From Leifsonia sp. AK011 (GTDB lineage Bacteria > Actinomycetota > Actinomycetes > Actinomycetales > Microbacteriaceae), in the NCBI RefSeq assembly GCF_013410945.1, contig NZ_JACCCH010000001.1, positions 248,001 through 312,000 on the forward strand: a DNA stretch of 64,000 nt, given 5' to 3'. Numbering within the stretch: position 1 is the stretch's first letter; every line of letters begins with the position of its first letter. The position numbers were made by a program, and so were the translations under genes. The notes beneath the pieces were generated by a model, which was not told the DNA's origin, made no database searches, and worked only from the letters and a program-made list of their open reading frames with translations. This document shows, piece after piece, positions 46,173 to 56,028 of the stretch.

Positions 46173-47153
46173 GTGACTACCACCCAGCCGAGAGTCATCT
46201 CGTTCTCCCAGCGCCTCAGCAAGTGGGACCTGAAGTTCTCGCCGTACCTCTACATCTCCCCCTTCTTCATCCTCTTCGCCATCGTCGGCGTCTTCCCGAT
46301 CATCTTCACCGCGGTCATCTCCTTCATGGACTGGGACCTCGTGCGCAACTCCGGCACGTTCGTCGGCTTCGACCAGTACATCTGGATCCTCGAGCAGCCC
46401 CACTTCTGGACCGCCCTGCGCAACACGTTCAGCATCTTCCTGCTGTCGACGGTTCCCCAGCTCGTGCTCGCGATCTTCATCGCCACGATGCTCGACCGCC
46501 ACATCCGCGCGAAGACCTTCTGGCGCATGAGCACACTGCTCCCGTACGTGGTGGCCCCTGTCGCCGTCGGCCTCATCTTCACCGTGATCTTCGCCGACAA
46601 GTTCGGCATCGTGAACACCAACCTCGAAGCGATCGGCCTCGAGCCGATCCCGTGGCACACCGACCCGTTCTGGAGCCACGTCGCGATCGCCACGATGGTC
46701 AACTACCGCTGGACGGGCTACAACGCCCTCATCCTGCTGGCCGCGATGCAGGCCATCAACCGCGACTACTACGAGGCCGCCGCCATCGATGGCGCAGGCG
46801 CCTTCCGCCAGTTCTGGAGCATCACGCTCCCGTCCCTCCGTCCGACCCTGATCTTCGTCGTGATCACCTCCACGATCGGAGGCCTGCAGATCTTCGACGA
46901 ACCCCGCGTCTTCGACCAGTTCGGTCGAGGTGGCGCCGCCCAGCAGTGGTTGACGATCTCCCTCTACCTCTACGACATCGGCTGGGGCCAGTGGAACTTC
47001 GGCAGGGCCGCCGCCATGGCCTGGATCCTCTTCCTCATCATCGTCACCATCGGACTCATCAACCTCGCCGTCACCCGCACGCTGCTGCGCACCGAGGGCA
47101 CACGGTCCGGCGATGAGAAGCCCAAGCGCAGAAAGAAGGTGGGTGCACGATGA
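46173..47153 (+). CDS. Sugar ABC transporter permease, MalF-like
   Basis: A 326-aa inner-membrane permease with six helices. The EAA loop for the ATPase contact is YYEAAAIDGAGAFRQFWSITLPSLRP. It starts at GTG 46173, 80 bases after the binding protein, and overlaps its partner permease by four bases. No ATPase is encoded in the operon; a shared MsiK-type ATPase elsewhere probably serves it, as is common in actinobacteria. Confidence 0.93.
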   Translation: MTTTQPRVISFSQRLSKWDLKFSPYLYISPFFILFAIVGVFPIIFTAVISFMDWDLVRNSGTFVGFDQYIWILEQPHFWTALRNTFSIFLLSTVPQLVLAIFIATMLDRHIRAKTFWRMSTLLPYVVAPVAVGLIFTVIFADKFGIVNTNLEAIGLEPIPWHTDPFWSHVAIATMVNYRWTGYNALILLAAMQAINRDYYEAAAIDGAGAFRQFWSITLPSLRPTLIFVVITSTIGGLQIFDEPRVFDQFGRGGAAQQWLTISLYLYDIGWGQWNFGRAAAMAWILFLIIVTIGLINLAVTRTLLRTEGTRSGDEKPKRRKKVGAR

Positions 47154-48061
47154 GCATCGGTACCAACCCCCCGCTCGCGATCGTCGAGGAGGGCATCCCG
47201 AACGCCCGCGCTCGCAAGCGCGGCGCCCGTGCGATCCGCATCCGCGGCTCGCGGCCGAGCCTGTGGGTGTACATCGCCCTCGGCGTGGTGTTCGTGGCAT
47301 CCGCGTTCCCCTTCTACTTCTCGTTCCTGATCGGCTCTGGGGATGCCTCGACCCTGCGTGACCCCGGATTCTTCCCGGCGGGCAACTTCATCGCCAACGC
47401 CATCAAGGTCATGAGCGACCCCGCGGTGAACTTCTGGGCAGCGCTCTGGAACAGCATCTACAGCTCGGTACTCATCGCGGTGGCCGTCGTCATCTCGTCG
47501 ACGCTCGCGGGCTGGGCGTTCGCCAAGCTCAAGTTCGCCGGCGGCAGCGCGCTCCTGGTTTTCGTGGTCGCCACGATGGCCGTGCCCCTGCAGCTCGGTG
47601 TCGTTCCGCTCTACATCCTCTTCGCGGAGCTCGGCTGGACGGGACAGATCGGTGCGATCATCATCCCGGCGCTCACGAGTGCCTTCGGGGTGTTCTGGAT
47701 GACGCAGTACCTCCGCCAGGCCGTGCCCGACGAACTCATCGAAGCCGCCCGTGTGGACGGTGCGACCATGATCCGCACGTTCTGGACCGTCGGTGTCGTC
47801 GCCGCTCGGCCCGCGGCCGCCATGCTGTTCCTCTTCACCTTCGTGACCGCGTGGAACAACTTCTTCTGGCCGTTCATCGTGCTCGACCGGCAGAATCCGA
47901 CGCTCCCCGTCGCGCTCTCGCTGCTGCAGTCGAACTACTTCGTCGACTACTCGATCGTGCTCGCCGGTGTTATTCTCGCCACCATCCCCCTGCTTCTGCT
48001 CTTCGTGTTCGCCGGTAAGCAGCTCGTCAGCGGAATCATGGCAGGAGCGGTGAAGGGCTGA
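47150..48061 (+). CDS. Sugar ABC transporter permease, MalG-like
   Basis: A 303-aa permease with about six helices after a basic N-terminal tail of 40 residues. The EAA loop is ELIEAARVDGATMIRTFWTV. It pairs with the MalF-like protein (ATGA overlap) to form the transmembrane channel. The GH1 gene follows two bases after its stop. Confidence 0.93.
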   Translation: MSIGTNPPLAIVEEGIPNARARKRGARAIRIRGSRPSLWVYIALGVVFVASAFPFYFSFLIGSGDASTLRDPGFFPAGNFIANAIKVMSDPAVNFWAALWNSIYSSVLIAVAVVISSTLAGWAFAKLKFAGGSALLVFVVATMAVPLQLGVVPLYILFAELGWTGQIGAIIIPALTSAFGVFWMTQYLRQAVPDELIEAARVDGATMIRTFWTVGVVAARPAAAMLFLFTFVTAWNNFFWPFIVLDRQNPTLPVALSLLQSNYFVDYSIVLAGVILATIPLLLLFVFAGKQLVSGIMAGAVKG

Positions 48062-48063
48062 CG

Positions 48064-49509
48064 ATGACTGCACTTGACCAGGGGCAGGTCGCCCCGCACT
48101 TCGCGCGCGAGCGCGCATTCCCCACCGACTTCCTCTTCGGTGCCGCCACCGCGGCCTACCAGATCGAGGGGGCCGCCCACGAGGACGGCCGCACCGATTC
48201 GATCTGGGACGCCTTCTGCCGGGTGCCCGGCGCGGTCGTCGGCATGGACAACGGGGATGTCGCGTGCGATCACTACCACCGCTACCGCGACGACGTTCAG
48301 CTCATGTCCGACCTGGGGCTCCAGGCGTACCGCTTCTCCACGTCGTGGTCGCGAGTCTGCCCCGACGGCGGACCCGTGAACGCGGCGGGCATCGACTTCT
48401 ACTCACGGCTGGTCGATGAGCTCCTGGAACGTGGCATCCGGCCCTGGCTCACGCTCTATCACTGGGACATGCCGCAGGCCCTCGAGGAGAAGGGCGGCTG
48501 GCCGAACCGCGACACGGCCTACCGGTTCCTCGACTACTCGCTCGCCGTTCACGACGCGCTCGGCGACCGGGTGACCAACTGGACCACCCTCAACGAGCCG
48601 TGGTGCGCGTCGTTCCTCAGCTACATCGGTGGCGAGCACGCGCCGGGTCGCCAGGAGCCGACCGCCGGTCTCGCCGCCGGCCATCACCTGCTGCTCGCGC
48701 ACGGGCTCGTGACCGAGGAGCTGCGCAGGCGGGATCCCGATCTCAAGCTCGGCATCACCCTCAACCTCACGGTGGCCGACCCGGTGGATGCCACGGACCC
48801 GGCCGACCTCGACGCGGCCCGACGTATCGACGGGCAGTTCAACCGGTTCTTCCTCGACCCCATCTTCCGCGGTGAGTACCCCGAGGACCTGCTCGTGGAC
48901 ATCGCGCACCTGGGCTTCGAGCAGTTCGTGAAGCCGGGGGACCTCGCGACCATCGCCGCGCCGATCGACCTTCTGGGCATCAACTACTACCACGGTGAAC
49001 TCGTGGGAGGACATGCGCCGGCTGGTGCGACCATGAGCACGCAGGCACCCAGCGAGCGACCGAAGCGATCGCCGTTCCCGGCAGCGGACGGCGTGCACTG
49101 GCACCTCCGCGACCTGCCGCTGACGGCGATGCAGTGGGAGGTGCAGCCCGAGGGACTCACGCGCCTGCTCAAGCGCGTCCACGAGGAGTACGCGGGGCCG
49201 GCTGGCGTGTCCCTGGCCGTCACCGAGAACGGTTCGGCCTACGACGACACCGTGGCGGGCGACGGTTCCGTGCATGACGCGGATCGGGTGGCGTTCCTCG
49301 AGGCCCACCTGGGTGCCATCCTCGACGCCATCGACGACGGTGTGCCCGTGCAGGGGTACTTCTACTGGTCTCTCATGGACAACTTCGAGTGGGCGTGGGG
49401 CTACGACAAGCGGTTTGGCATCGTGCGGGTCGACTACGACACGCTCGAGCGCACCCCGAAGGACAGCGCGCTCGCGTACCGCAGCATCATCGCTGACCGA
49501 TCGCTGTAA
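48064..49509 (+). CDS. GH1 beta-glucosidase
   Basis: A 481-aa retaining glycosidase that hydrolyses beta-linked glucosides in the cytoplasm after import. The family opening FPTDFLFGAATAAYQIEGA is present. The acid/base Glu178 is in TTLNEPWCASFL and the nucleophile Glu388 is in VTENGSAYDD. Other GH1 landmarks are YRFSTSWSRV and YFYWSLMDNFEWAWGY. It is the catabolic gene of the operon. Cellobiose is the likely natural substrate, but other beta-glucosides are possible. Confidence 0.96.
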   Translation: MTALDQGQVAPHFARERAFPTDFLFGAATAAYQIEGAAHEDGRTDSIWDAFCRVPGAVVGMDNGDVACDHYHRYRDDVQLMSDLGLQAYRFSTSWSRVCPDGGPVNAAGIDFYSRLVDELLERGIRPWLTLYHWDMPQALEEKGGWPNRDTAYRFLDYSLAVHDALGDRVTNWTTLNEPWCASFLSYIGGEHAPGRQEPTAGLAAGHHLLLAHGLVTEELRRRDPDLKLGITLNLTVADPVDATDPADLDAARRIDGQFNRFFLDPIFRGEYPEDLLVDIAHLGFEQFVKPGDLATIAAPIDLLGINYYHGELVGGHAPAGATMSTQAPSERPKRSPFPAADGVHWHLRDLPLTAMQWEVQPEGLTRLLKRVHEEYAGPAGVSLAVTENGSAYDDTVAGDGSVHDADRVAFLEAHLGAILDAIDDGVPVQGYFYWSLMDNFEWAWGYDKRFGIVRVDYDTLERTPKDSALAYRSIIADRSL

Positions 49510-49532
49510 CGCGACTGGCTAGACTCACGCTC

Positions 49533-50573
49533 ATGACCATCGAGCGCCCCCTGCGGCGCGAAGCACCGACCCTCGAAGCGGTAGCCGCCGAGGCCGGTGT
49601 TTCGCGTTCCACGGTGTCGCGCGTGGTCAACGGCTCGAGTCACGTGAGCCCCGACGTGGTGCTGACGGTCAACGACGCCATCGAGCGCCTCGGGTACATC
49701 CCCAACCGGGCGGCCCGATCGCTCGCGAATCGCAGGACGATGGCGATCGCCCTCGTGGTTCCCGAGGATGTACAGCGCTTCTTCGGCGACCCCTTCTTCT
49801 CGGAGGTGATGCAGGGCATCATCACCGTGATCGAGGGCAGCGACTACGTGCTCAACCTGCAGCTCGCGAAACCCGACGCACCATCGTCGAAGACGATCCG
49901 CTACCTCCTCGGCGGCAACGTCGACGGCGCGATCGTGGTCTCGCACCACTCCGGCGACGAGTTCTTCACGCGACTGGATGCCACGATCCCCGTGGTCTTC
50001 GGTGGCCGTCCGTTCCACCCTGAGACAGGCGACAGCGCGACGCCCGACAACAACTACGTCGACGTCGACAACTCCGCCGGCGCCGCGCTCGGTACGCGCC
50101 ACCTCGTCGACCTCGGACGGCGAACGATCGGTACGATCGCCGGCCCCGCCAATATGCAGGCGGCCGTCGACCGCAGGGACGGCTGGGCGAGCGCTCTCGG
50201 TGAGGCCGGGCTCGATGCATCCCTCGTCGCCTACGGTGACTTCAGCATGGGCAGCGGCGCAGCCGCCATGCGGGAGCTGCTCGAGCGCAACCCGGACATC
50301 GACGGCGTGTTCGTCGCGAGCGACCTCATGGCGAGAGGGGCGATCTCGGTGCTGCGCTCGCAGGGCAGACGGGTGCCAGAGGATGTCGCGGTCGTGGGCT
50401 TCGACGACAGCTCCGCCGCCACCAACGGCGAGATCGGCCTGACCACTGTGCACCAGCCCTCCCGCCAGATGGGGACCGAGATGGCGCTCATGCTTCTCGA
50501 CCTCCTCGGCGGCGAGACAACCGAACGCGCGCGCGTGCTGCCGACCCGTCTGGTGGTCCGCGAGAGCGCGTAG
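49533..50573 (+). CDS. LacI-family transcriptional repressor
   Basis: A 346-aa repressor. Its N-terminal helix-turn-helix and hinge read LEAVAAEAGVSRSTVSRVVNGSSHVSPDV and LGYIPNRAARSLA, followed by a periplasmic-binding-protein-like sensor domain. As the last gene of the locus it probably represses the upstream transporter and GH1 genes by binding GTGGGAGCGCTCCCAC-type sites; cellobiose-like sugars would release it (CelR/BglR analogy). Confidence 0.93.
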   Translation: MTIERPLRREAPTLEAVAAEAGVSRSTVSRVVNGSSHVSPDVVLTVNDAIERLGYIPNRAARSLANRRTMAIALVVPEDVQRFFGDPFFSEVMQGIITVIEGSDYVLNLQLAKPDAPSSKTIRYLLGGNVDGAIVVSHHSGDEFFTRLDATIPVVFGGRPFHPETGDSATPDNNYVDVDNSAGAALGTRHLVDLGRRTIGTIAGPANMQAAVDRRDGWASALGEAGLDASLVAYGDFSMGSGAAAMRELLERNPDIDGVFVASDLMARGAISVLRSQGRRVPEDVAVVGFDDSSAATNGEIGLTTVHQPSRQMGTEMALMLLDLLGGETTERARVLPTRLVVRESA

Positions 50574-50582
50574 GCTGTTTGC

Positions 50583-50867
50583 ATGGCTACCGAGGTTGTG
50601 CAGGATGTGTCGATGAGCAGGTTCGAGCTGCTCGTGGATGGCGTGCAGGCCGGGATCTCCGACTACGTGCAGGACGACGAGAAGATCGTCTTCCTGCACA
50701 CCGAGATCGATCCCGCCTTCCGTGGCCAGGGCCTCGGTGACGAGATCGCTCGTGGTGCCCTCAACCTCGTGCGCGCCGAGTCGAGCCGTCGAGTGGTGGC
50801 GCGGTGTCCCTTCATCAAGAAGTGGATCAGCGAGCACGCCGACTACCAGGACCTGCTCACCCGCTGA
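50583..50867 (+). CDS. Small GNAT N-acetyltransferase (COG2388)
   Basis: A 94-aa minimal acetyltransferase. The acetyl-CoA motif is DPAFRGQGLGDEIARGALNLVRAE, and a later CPFIKKWISEHADYQDL segment is typical of the YjdJ/GTLF-type group. The protein from 15662 shares this fold. Substrate unknown. It starts nine bases after the LacI stop. Confidence 0.85.
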   Translation: MATEVVQDVSMSRFELLVDGVQAGISDYVQDDEKIVFLHTEIDPAFRGQGLGDEIARGALNLVRAESSRRVVARCPFIKKWISEHADYQDLLTR

Positions 50868-51282
50868 TTTCCCCTCGCGCCATCACAGCATTCGGCTGGG
50901 GGCGCGTTATCAATTCGTTATGAATTGTCCTTGTTGTTTCTTCCGGCGTGTCGCAACGAAACACCCCGAGCTCGCGCTGTCGTAGGCCCCTGGCCGAGCG
51001 CAAATACTGTGCGTTGCCGTGCACAAAAACTGCGTCGCATGGTGCGATTCGCAATAACCTGCCGCAACTAGCGGCATTCTCGCACGTAGATTGCGCTATG
51101 AACACTCTGTATGGAACAGATAGTTCCACCCAGAAAAGTGACCTTTTATTTGTTACATGCCGAAACAAAGAGGAAACTCGTCGCCCCTATTTTCGCCGGA
51201 GAAGTACCTCTTTTCCTGCTTGGGCGCCTTTTTTCAAGCGGGAACCCTCCAGTCCCCATCCCACTGCACACCAGGAGTCCCC
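50868..51282. other. 415-base leader region with three 6-5-6 dyads
   Basis: No gene is supported here. The stretch is clearly more AT-rich than its surroundings and contains three 17-bp dyads, each two 6-bp arms around 5 bases: CAATTC/GAATTG (50911-50927), TGCCGC/GCGGCA (51060-51076) and TGGAAC/GTTCCA (51112-51128). A hairpin with a T-run follows around 51223-51247 (CCTGCTTG/CAAGCGGG). It is probably a long promoter and 5' leader for the secreted protein. Confidence 0.6.
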
Positions 51283-54200
51283 GTGACACGATCTGGCTTT
51301 GCGCGTCTTCGCGCGCTTGCCCTCATTCCTCTGGTAGTTGCGTCGATGCTGCTGCCCGTGGCAGCAACCAGCGCGTCCGCCGCGCCGGTTCCCACGGCCA
51401 TCACCGACGTCGCATCCGGACTTCCCGACCCGATGGACCGCGGCAGCTACACGCCAGCGGTCATCCAGGAGACCAAGCTCGGCCTGGTCTCGCTCCAGGA
51501 GCCGAGCTCCTCGGGCAGCGCACCGACCTCCGGAACGGCGCAGGCGCCCGAGAACCTGCAGATCCGCGGCCAGCTGTACTACCCGGCCGACCGCAGCGAG
51601 CCGTCGCCCGTGCTCGTGCTCGTGCACGGTAACCACGGCTCGTGTGACTCCGGTCAGAGCTCCTCAACGGCGACCTGTGCTGAGTACAAGCGCAATGAAG
51701 CTGGCTACGCCTACCTCGCGGAGAACCTCGCGACCTGGGGCTACACGACCTTCTCGGTTTCGCAGGACCAGATGATGATGCGCCAGGACAACAACAAGGG
51801 CAAGGGCATGCACCAGCGTCGCCTGCTCATCGCGGCGACCCTCGACGCCCTGAGCGCGGCCAACGAGCCCGGTGGTCTCCCCGTCGACGCCGACACGACA
51901 ATCGGGACGACCCTCGTGGGCAAGCTCGACATGACCCGCATCGGTCTCATGGGCCACTCGCGCGGTGGTGACGGTGTCACGAGCTTCATCGACTACAACC
52001 GCACCCGCACCGATGGCCCGCGCTACCCGCTCCGCGGTGTGATCTCGCTCGCCCCGGTGGACTACGAGCGCAAGGCGCCGTACGGCGTTCCGTACATGAC
52101 GATCCTCCCCTGGTGTGACGGCGACGTCTCCAACCTCCAGGGTGCACGCTTCTTCGAGCGCGGCCAGTACGTCAACGGCGACAACGCGTTCCCACTCATC
52201 CAGTCGTCCCAGCAGGGCGCGATCCACAACTGGTACAACACCGTGTGGTTCGCCGACGGCAGCCAGGATGGCGGAACTGTCGTGGATGCCGCGTGTGGAA
52301 ACTCGCAGCCGGACACCAACAACAACGTCCAGCCGAACAACCTCCGACTGAGCGGTGCCGCGAGCTACGACCCCAAGTCGTACGTGGTCAACAACTCGGA
52401 CACCTACAACCCGCTCGTCAACACCAAGATCTCCGGTGACGCCGAGCGCATGGGTGACCAGGAGAAGGTCGGCCTCGCGACGATGTCGGCATTCTTCCGC
52501 CGCTACGTCGGTGGTGAGGGCGCGTTCGAGCCGTACATGACGGGTGAGCTGTCGAACACCGACTCGCACCTGCAGATCCCGGCATCCGCCTGCCCCACGA
52601 GCGTCTCCGCGACGCGGATCGAGTGTGAGGAAGTCGTCTCGACGAGCTACTTCCCGCCCGCATCCGAGCGCGTCGACCTCATCCGCCCCGAGGTGGAGAA
52701 CCCGCTGACGCTCAACGCGCTCGGTGGTTCGCTCGAGGCCACCGGCTTCGCCTACCCGTACGTCGACAACGGCGGCGTCTCGCTGCCCGCCCCGACCGCG
52801 GGTGGAGTCGACTGGTGCAACCCGGAGCCCGACCACTTCGCTCCGAGCCAGCTCGGTCTCACCACCCAGCCCACGGGCGCCAAGGCGTGCCCGCTGCCCG
52901 GTAAGGCAGCTCTCGGTGGACAGAACGGCACGCGTGAGAACTCGCCCATCAACCACTCCTACGGCCGCCAGCTGGCCGTGGCGTGGGAGCCCACGTCCAC
53001 TGCGACCCTGAAGGCGGAGATCCCCCTCGCGTCGAAGGACATGAGCGGACTCAAGGCTCTCTCGATGGGTGCCGACGTCAACTTCTTCGACACCCGCAAC
53101 CCGGGCTCGACGCGGTTCGACTCGAACAACCAGCCCCTTCCGGTCGCCTACAGCCCCGCGTCGACGACGCAGGACTTCATGATCGTCCTCGTCGACACCG
53201 ACGGGAACGAGGCGAAGGTCAACGCCGCCGACGAGCGCTGGGGCAACGCCCTGCACATGTCGACCGGTACCGCGACGGCGCGCACGCACATCGTGCTCGA
53301 CCAGATCCGCGTTCCGCTGAGCGAGTTCTCCGCTCAGGGCGTCAACATCGCCTCGCTGGACCGCCTCGAACTGCGCTTCGGTGTGGACGGAACCCCGACC
53401 TCGGGATCCATCCAGCTCGCGGATGTTCGTTTCCAGGAGGCAGCGGCCGAGAAGCCGCTCATCCTCTCGGATGGCACCGCCCTCAACCAGGGAGCCGGCC
53501 ACGGCGCCCCGGCCACCGGCCCGGACCCGGCGGACTACCTGTTCGACTACGACAACACGCCCGGTGAGATGACCCTCGTCGACACGACCGGAAACCCGGC
53601 ATCGAACACCACGTGGGTCGTCGACAACGACCGCGTGGAATGCCCGAACGCCAACTACACCTCGATCCAGGAGGCGATCAACTTCGCGTCGCCCTGGGAC
53701 ACGATCGTGGTGTGCGCCGGTACCTACGAGGAGAGCTCGACGCCGCTGAACAACACCGCGAGCCCCTCGCAGAGCGGGTCGAAGAACGGTCTGACCATCA
53801 CCAAGCCGCTGCGCATCAAGGGTGCGGGCGCCGACAAGGTGACGATCATGCCCACGCAGACCCTCACCACTCTCGCCGGTACGGCACCGTACCTGCGTGA
53901 CGGTGGCGGCAACGTGATCACGGTCTCGCGCCAGTCGCTCGGATCGACGGACACCAACGAGATGTTCCTCGACCTCTCCGGTGTGACCGTCTCCACGGGC
54001 AACGTCGCGGCCGAAGCGGGTATCGCGTACTTCGGTGCAGCGGGTCGCGTCTCGGACAGCGTCATCACCGCGGGAACCGCGGGAACCCTCGGCTGGGGCG
54101 TCGTGAAGACGGGCGTCATCCAGGGTTCCGGCAAGGGCACGGTCCAGACCGAGCTCACCGTGACCGACAGTGTGGTGACGGGCTTCGCGTCCGGCGGCAT

Positions 54201-55908
54201 CCTGTTCGATGGCGGCCGCGGAACCGATGGCAACGCGGCGAACACGCAGCGTTCGGGAATCATCCAGCACGGTTACGTGACCAACACCGTTGTCACGGCA
54301 CCGACCGGAACGACCCCCGAGGCCGGCATCAAGTACACCAACGGCTTCGACGGCTTCGTCAAGGGCAGCCGCATCACCGGTAACAACTACGGTGTGCTGC
54401 TGACCGACGCGAAGACGGAGACCGCTGACGCGCTCACGCTGAGCGGCAACGTCATCACGAGCAACGGGTTCGCCGTCTACAACGCGAATGCGGCAAACAC
54501 CGCTGTTCGCGAGGGCGCTCCCGTCACCGTGAGCGGAAGCTACCTCGGCGCCGGCGACCCCGTCGTCGGTGGACCGGCTGACCCGGCGAACGGCATCGAG
54601 GCGATCTCCGGCCTCGACACCACGAGCTCGCCGACGGTCATCGTCACGGAGCGCGCGACGTCGACGATCGAGTCGGTGCCGACCGCGGCCGGAGCGATCA
54701 CTGATGCAGCCCCGACCGCGTCGCTCATCGAGCCGGGAGGCGGCGAGCGCGTCCTCGTGGGCGAGTCGGTCACGCCGCTGGTCCGTGCGAAGGATGACTT
54801 CGCCGTCAGCTCCGTCACGCTGCTGGTCAACGGCAACCCCGTTGACACCGGTCTCGTGTCGCCGTACAGGTTCTCCTGGACGGCCAGCGAGGCCGACCGT
54901 GGCACGGAGGTCGTGTTCACCGCACTCGTCACTGACGCCAACGGAAACCAGACCACGTCCGACCCGATCACGGTGAACGTGCCGCGGGTCGACCAGGTCG
55001 TCGACCGTGTCGCCGGTGCCAACCGCTTCGAGACGGCAGCCAAGATCTCGCAGGCCGCCTACCCGGATGGTGCCGATGTGGTCTACGTCGCCAACGGTGA
55101 CGTGTTCCCCGACGCCCTGTCCGCAGGACCGGCAGCAGCGTTCGAGGGTGGCCCACTCCTCCTGGTGCGCAGCACGTCGCTCCCGGCTGAGATCTCCGCG
55201 GAGATCACGCGTCTGGACCCGAGTCGCATCGTGGTCGTCGGTGGCATCCCGTCGGTGAACGCAGCGGTGTACACCGAGCTCTCGGGCTTCGTCGAGGCAG
55301 ACCAGATCAAGCGCATCGCCGGTGTCGACCGCTACGAGACCTCGCGTCTCATCGCGGAGGACACCTTCGGTGAAGCCGGATCGACCTCGGCCTACCTCGC
55401 AACGGGAGCGAAGTTCCCCGACGCGCTGTCGGCCGGTGCCGCAGCTGGTGCGGCGGATGCCCCGGTCATCCTGATCCGCGGCAGCGAGGCCAGCCTCGAC
55501 GACGCGACGGGAGACCTCCTCGAGGATCTCGGGGTGACGCGCATCCGAGTGCTGGGTGACGCCGCGTCGGTGACGGACTCGCTGTACGACGACATCGACA
55601 ACATCACGCCCGACACGACCCGACTGGCTGGACCCAACCGGTACGAGACGGCGCGAGTGATCAATGCCGACTCGTTCACGTCAGCGGACCACGTGCTGCT
55701 GTCGACCGGATCGAACTTCCCTGACGCTCTCGCCGGCTCGGCGTGGGCCGCGAAGAACGGGCTGCCCGTGTTCCTCGTGAACACGAACTGCATCCCGCAG
55801 GGAGTTCTCGCCGACATCGAAGCGCTCGGCGCGACGAAGGTCACCCTGCTGGGTGGCATCCCGTCGCTGAGCACTGCGGTGGAGGAGTTCACGGCCTGCG
55901 AGGCGTAG
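51283..55908 (+). CDS. Large secreted multidomain protein with CWB2 repeats
   Basis: A 1541-aa surface protein. The signal peptide (about 1-33) ends ATSASAAP. A hydrolase-like domain (about 80-440) has LVLVHGNHGSCDSG and the nucleophile elbow GHSRGGDGV of alpha/beta hydrolases. A beta-helix region (about 780-1080) opens CPNANYTSIQEAINFASPWD, like pectinesterases and parallel beta-helix repeats. A bacterial Ig-like domain (about 1145-1235) follows, and three cell-wall-binding type 2 repeats close the protein (RVAGANRFETAAKIS, RIAGVDRYETSRLIA, RLAGPNRYETARVIN). GTG 51283 follows CAGGAG. It probably anchors to wall polymers and acts on an external substrate. Confidence 0.9.
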   Translation: MTRSGFARLRALALIPLVVASMLLPVAATSASAAPVPTAITDVASGLPDPMDRGSYTPAVIQETKLGLVSLQEPSSSGSAPTSGTAQAPENLQIRGQLYYPADRSEPSPVLVLVHGNHGSCDSGQSSSTATCAEYKRNEAGYAYLAENLATWGYTTFSVSQDQMMMRQDNNKGKGMHQRRLLIAATLDALSAANEPGGLPVDADTTIGTTLVGKLDMTRIGLMGHSRGGDGVTSFIDYNRTRTDGPRYPLRGVISLAPVDYERKAPYGVPYMTILPWCDGDVSNLQGARFFERGQYVNGDNAFPLIQSSQQGAIHNWYNTVWFADGSQDGGTVVDAACGNSQPDTNNNVQPNNLRLSGAASYDPKSYVVNNSDTYNPLVNTKISGDAERMGDQEKVGLATMSAFFRRYVGGEGAFEPYMTGELSNTDSHLQIPASACPTSVSATRIECEEVVSTSYFPPASERVDLIRPEVENPLTLNALGGSLEATGFAYPYVDNGGVSLPAPTAGGVDWCNPEPDHFAPSQLGLTTQPTGAKACPLPGKAALGGQNGTRENSPINHSYGRQLAVAWEPTSTATLKAEIPLASKDMSGLKALSMGADVNFFDTRNPGSTRFDSNNQPLPVAYSPASTTQDFMIVLVDTDGNEAKVNAADERWGNALHMSTGTATARTHIVLDQIRVPLSEFSAQGVNIASLDRLELRFGVDGTPTSGSIQLADVRFQEAAAEKPLILSDGTALNQGAGHGAPATGPDPADYLFDYDNTPGEMTLVDTTGNPASNTTWVVDNDRVECPNANYTSIQEAINFASPWDTIVVCAGTYEESSTPLNNTASPSQSGSKNGLTITKPLRIKGAGADKVTIMPTQTLTTLAGTAPYLRDGGGNVITVSRQSLGSTDTNEMFLDLSGVTVSTGNVAAEAGIAYFGAAGRVSDSVITAGTAGTLGWGVVKTGVIQGSGKGTVQTELTVTDSVVTGFASGGILFDGGRGTDGNAANTQRSGIIQHGYVTNTVVTAPTGTTPEAGIKYTNGFDGFVKGSRITGNNYGVLLTDAKTETADALTLSGNVITSNGFAVYNANAANTAVREGAPVTVSGSYLGAGDPVVGGPADPANGIEAISGLDTTSSPTVIVTERATSTIESVPTAAGAITDAAPTASLIEPGGGERVLVGESVTPLVRAKDDFAVSSVTLLVNGNPVDTGLVSPYRFSWTASEADRGTEVVFTALVTDANGNQTTSDPITVNVPRVDQVVDRVAGANRFETAAKISQAAYPDGADVVYVANGDVFPDALSAGPAAAFEGGPLLLVRSTSLPAEISAEITRLDPSRIVVVGGIPSVNAAVYTELSGFVEADQIKRIAGVDRYETSRLIAEDTFGEAGSTSAYLATGAKFPDALSAGAAAGAADAPVILIRGSEASLDDATGDLLEDLGVTRIRVLGDAASVTDSLYDDIDNITPDTTRLAGPNRYETARVINADSFTSADHVLLSTGSNFPDALAGSAWAAKNGLPVFLVNTNCIPQGVLADIEALGATKVTLLGGIPSLSTAVEEFTACEA

Positions 55909-55931
55909 TCACAGCGCAGAAGTAACACAGC

Positions 55932-55974
55932 AACGCCAGGGGCGGTGGGGAAACTCACCGCCCCTGGTGGCGTT
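55932..55974 (+). terminator. Strong hairpin terminator after the secreted protein
   Basis: AACGCCAGGGGCGGTG (55932-55947) pairs with CACCGCCCCTGG and GCGTT on the right side, with a 3-base bulge, around an 8-base loop. It lies 23 bases beyond the stop. No long T-run follows. Confidence 0.7.
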
Positions 55975-56028
55975 AAGGCACGGGCATCCGCGAGCGCTCG
56001 GTCTCGCACCACGCGACCGTCACAACGT

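Noticed and set aside
51157-51282. An upstream extension of the giant secreted protein
   Set aside because: It would place about 40 non-signal residues before the signal peptide; GTG 51283 with CAGGAG upstream gives a normal signal sequence.
51664-54270. An 868-codon minus-strand frame opposite the giant secreted protein
   Set aside because: Antisense shadow. The plus-strand protein has a signal peptide, recognisable domains and CWB2 repeats.
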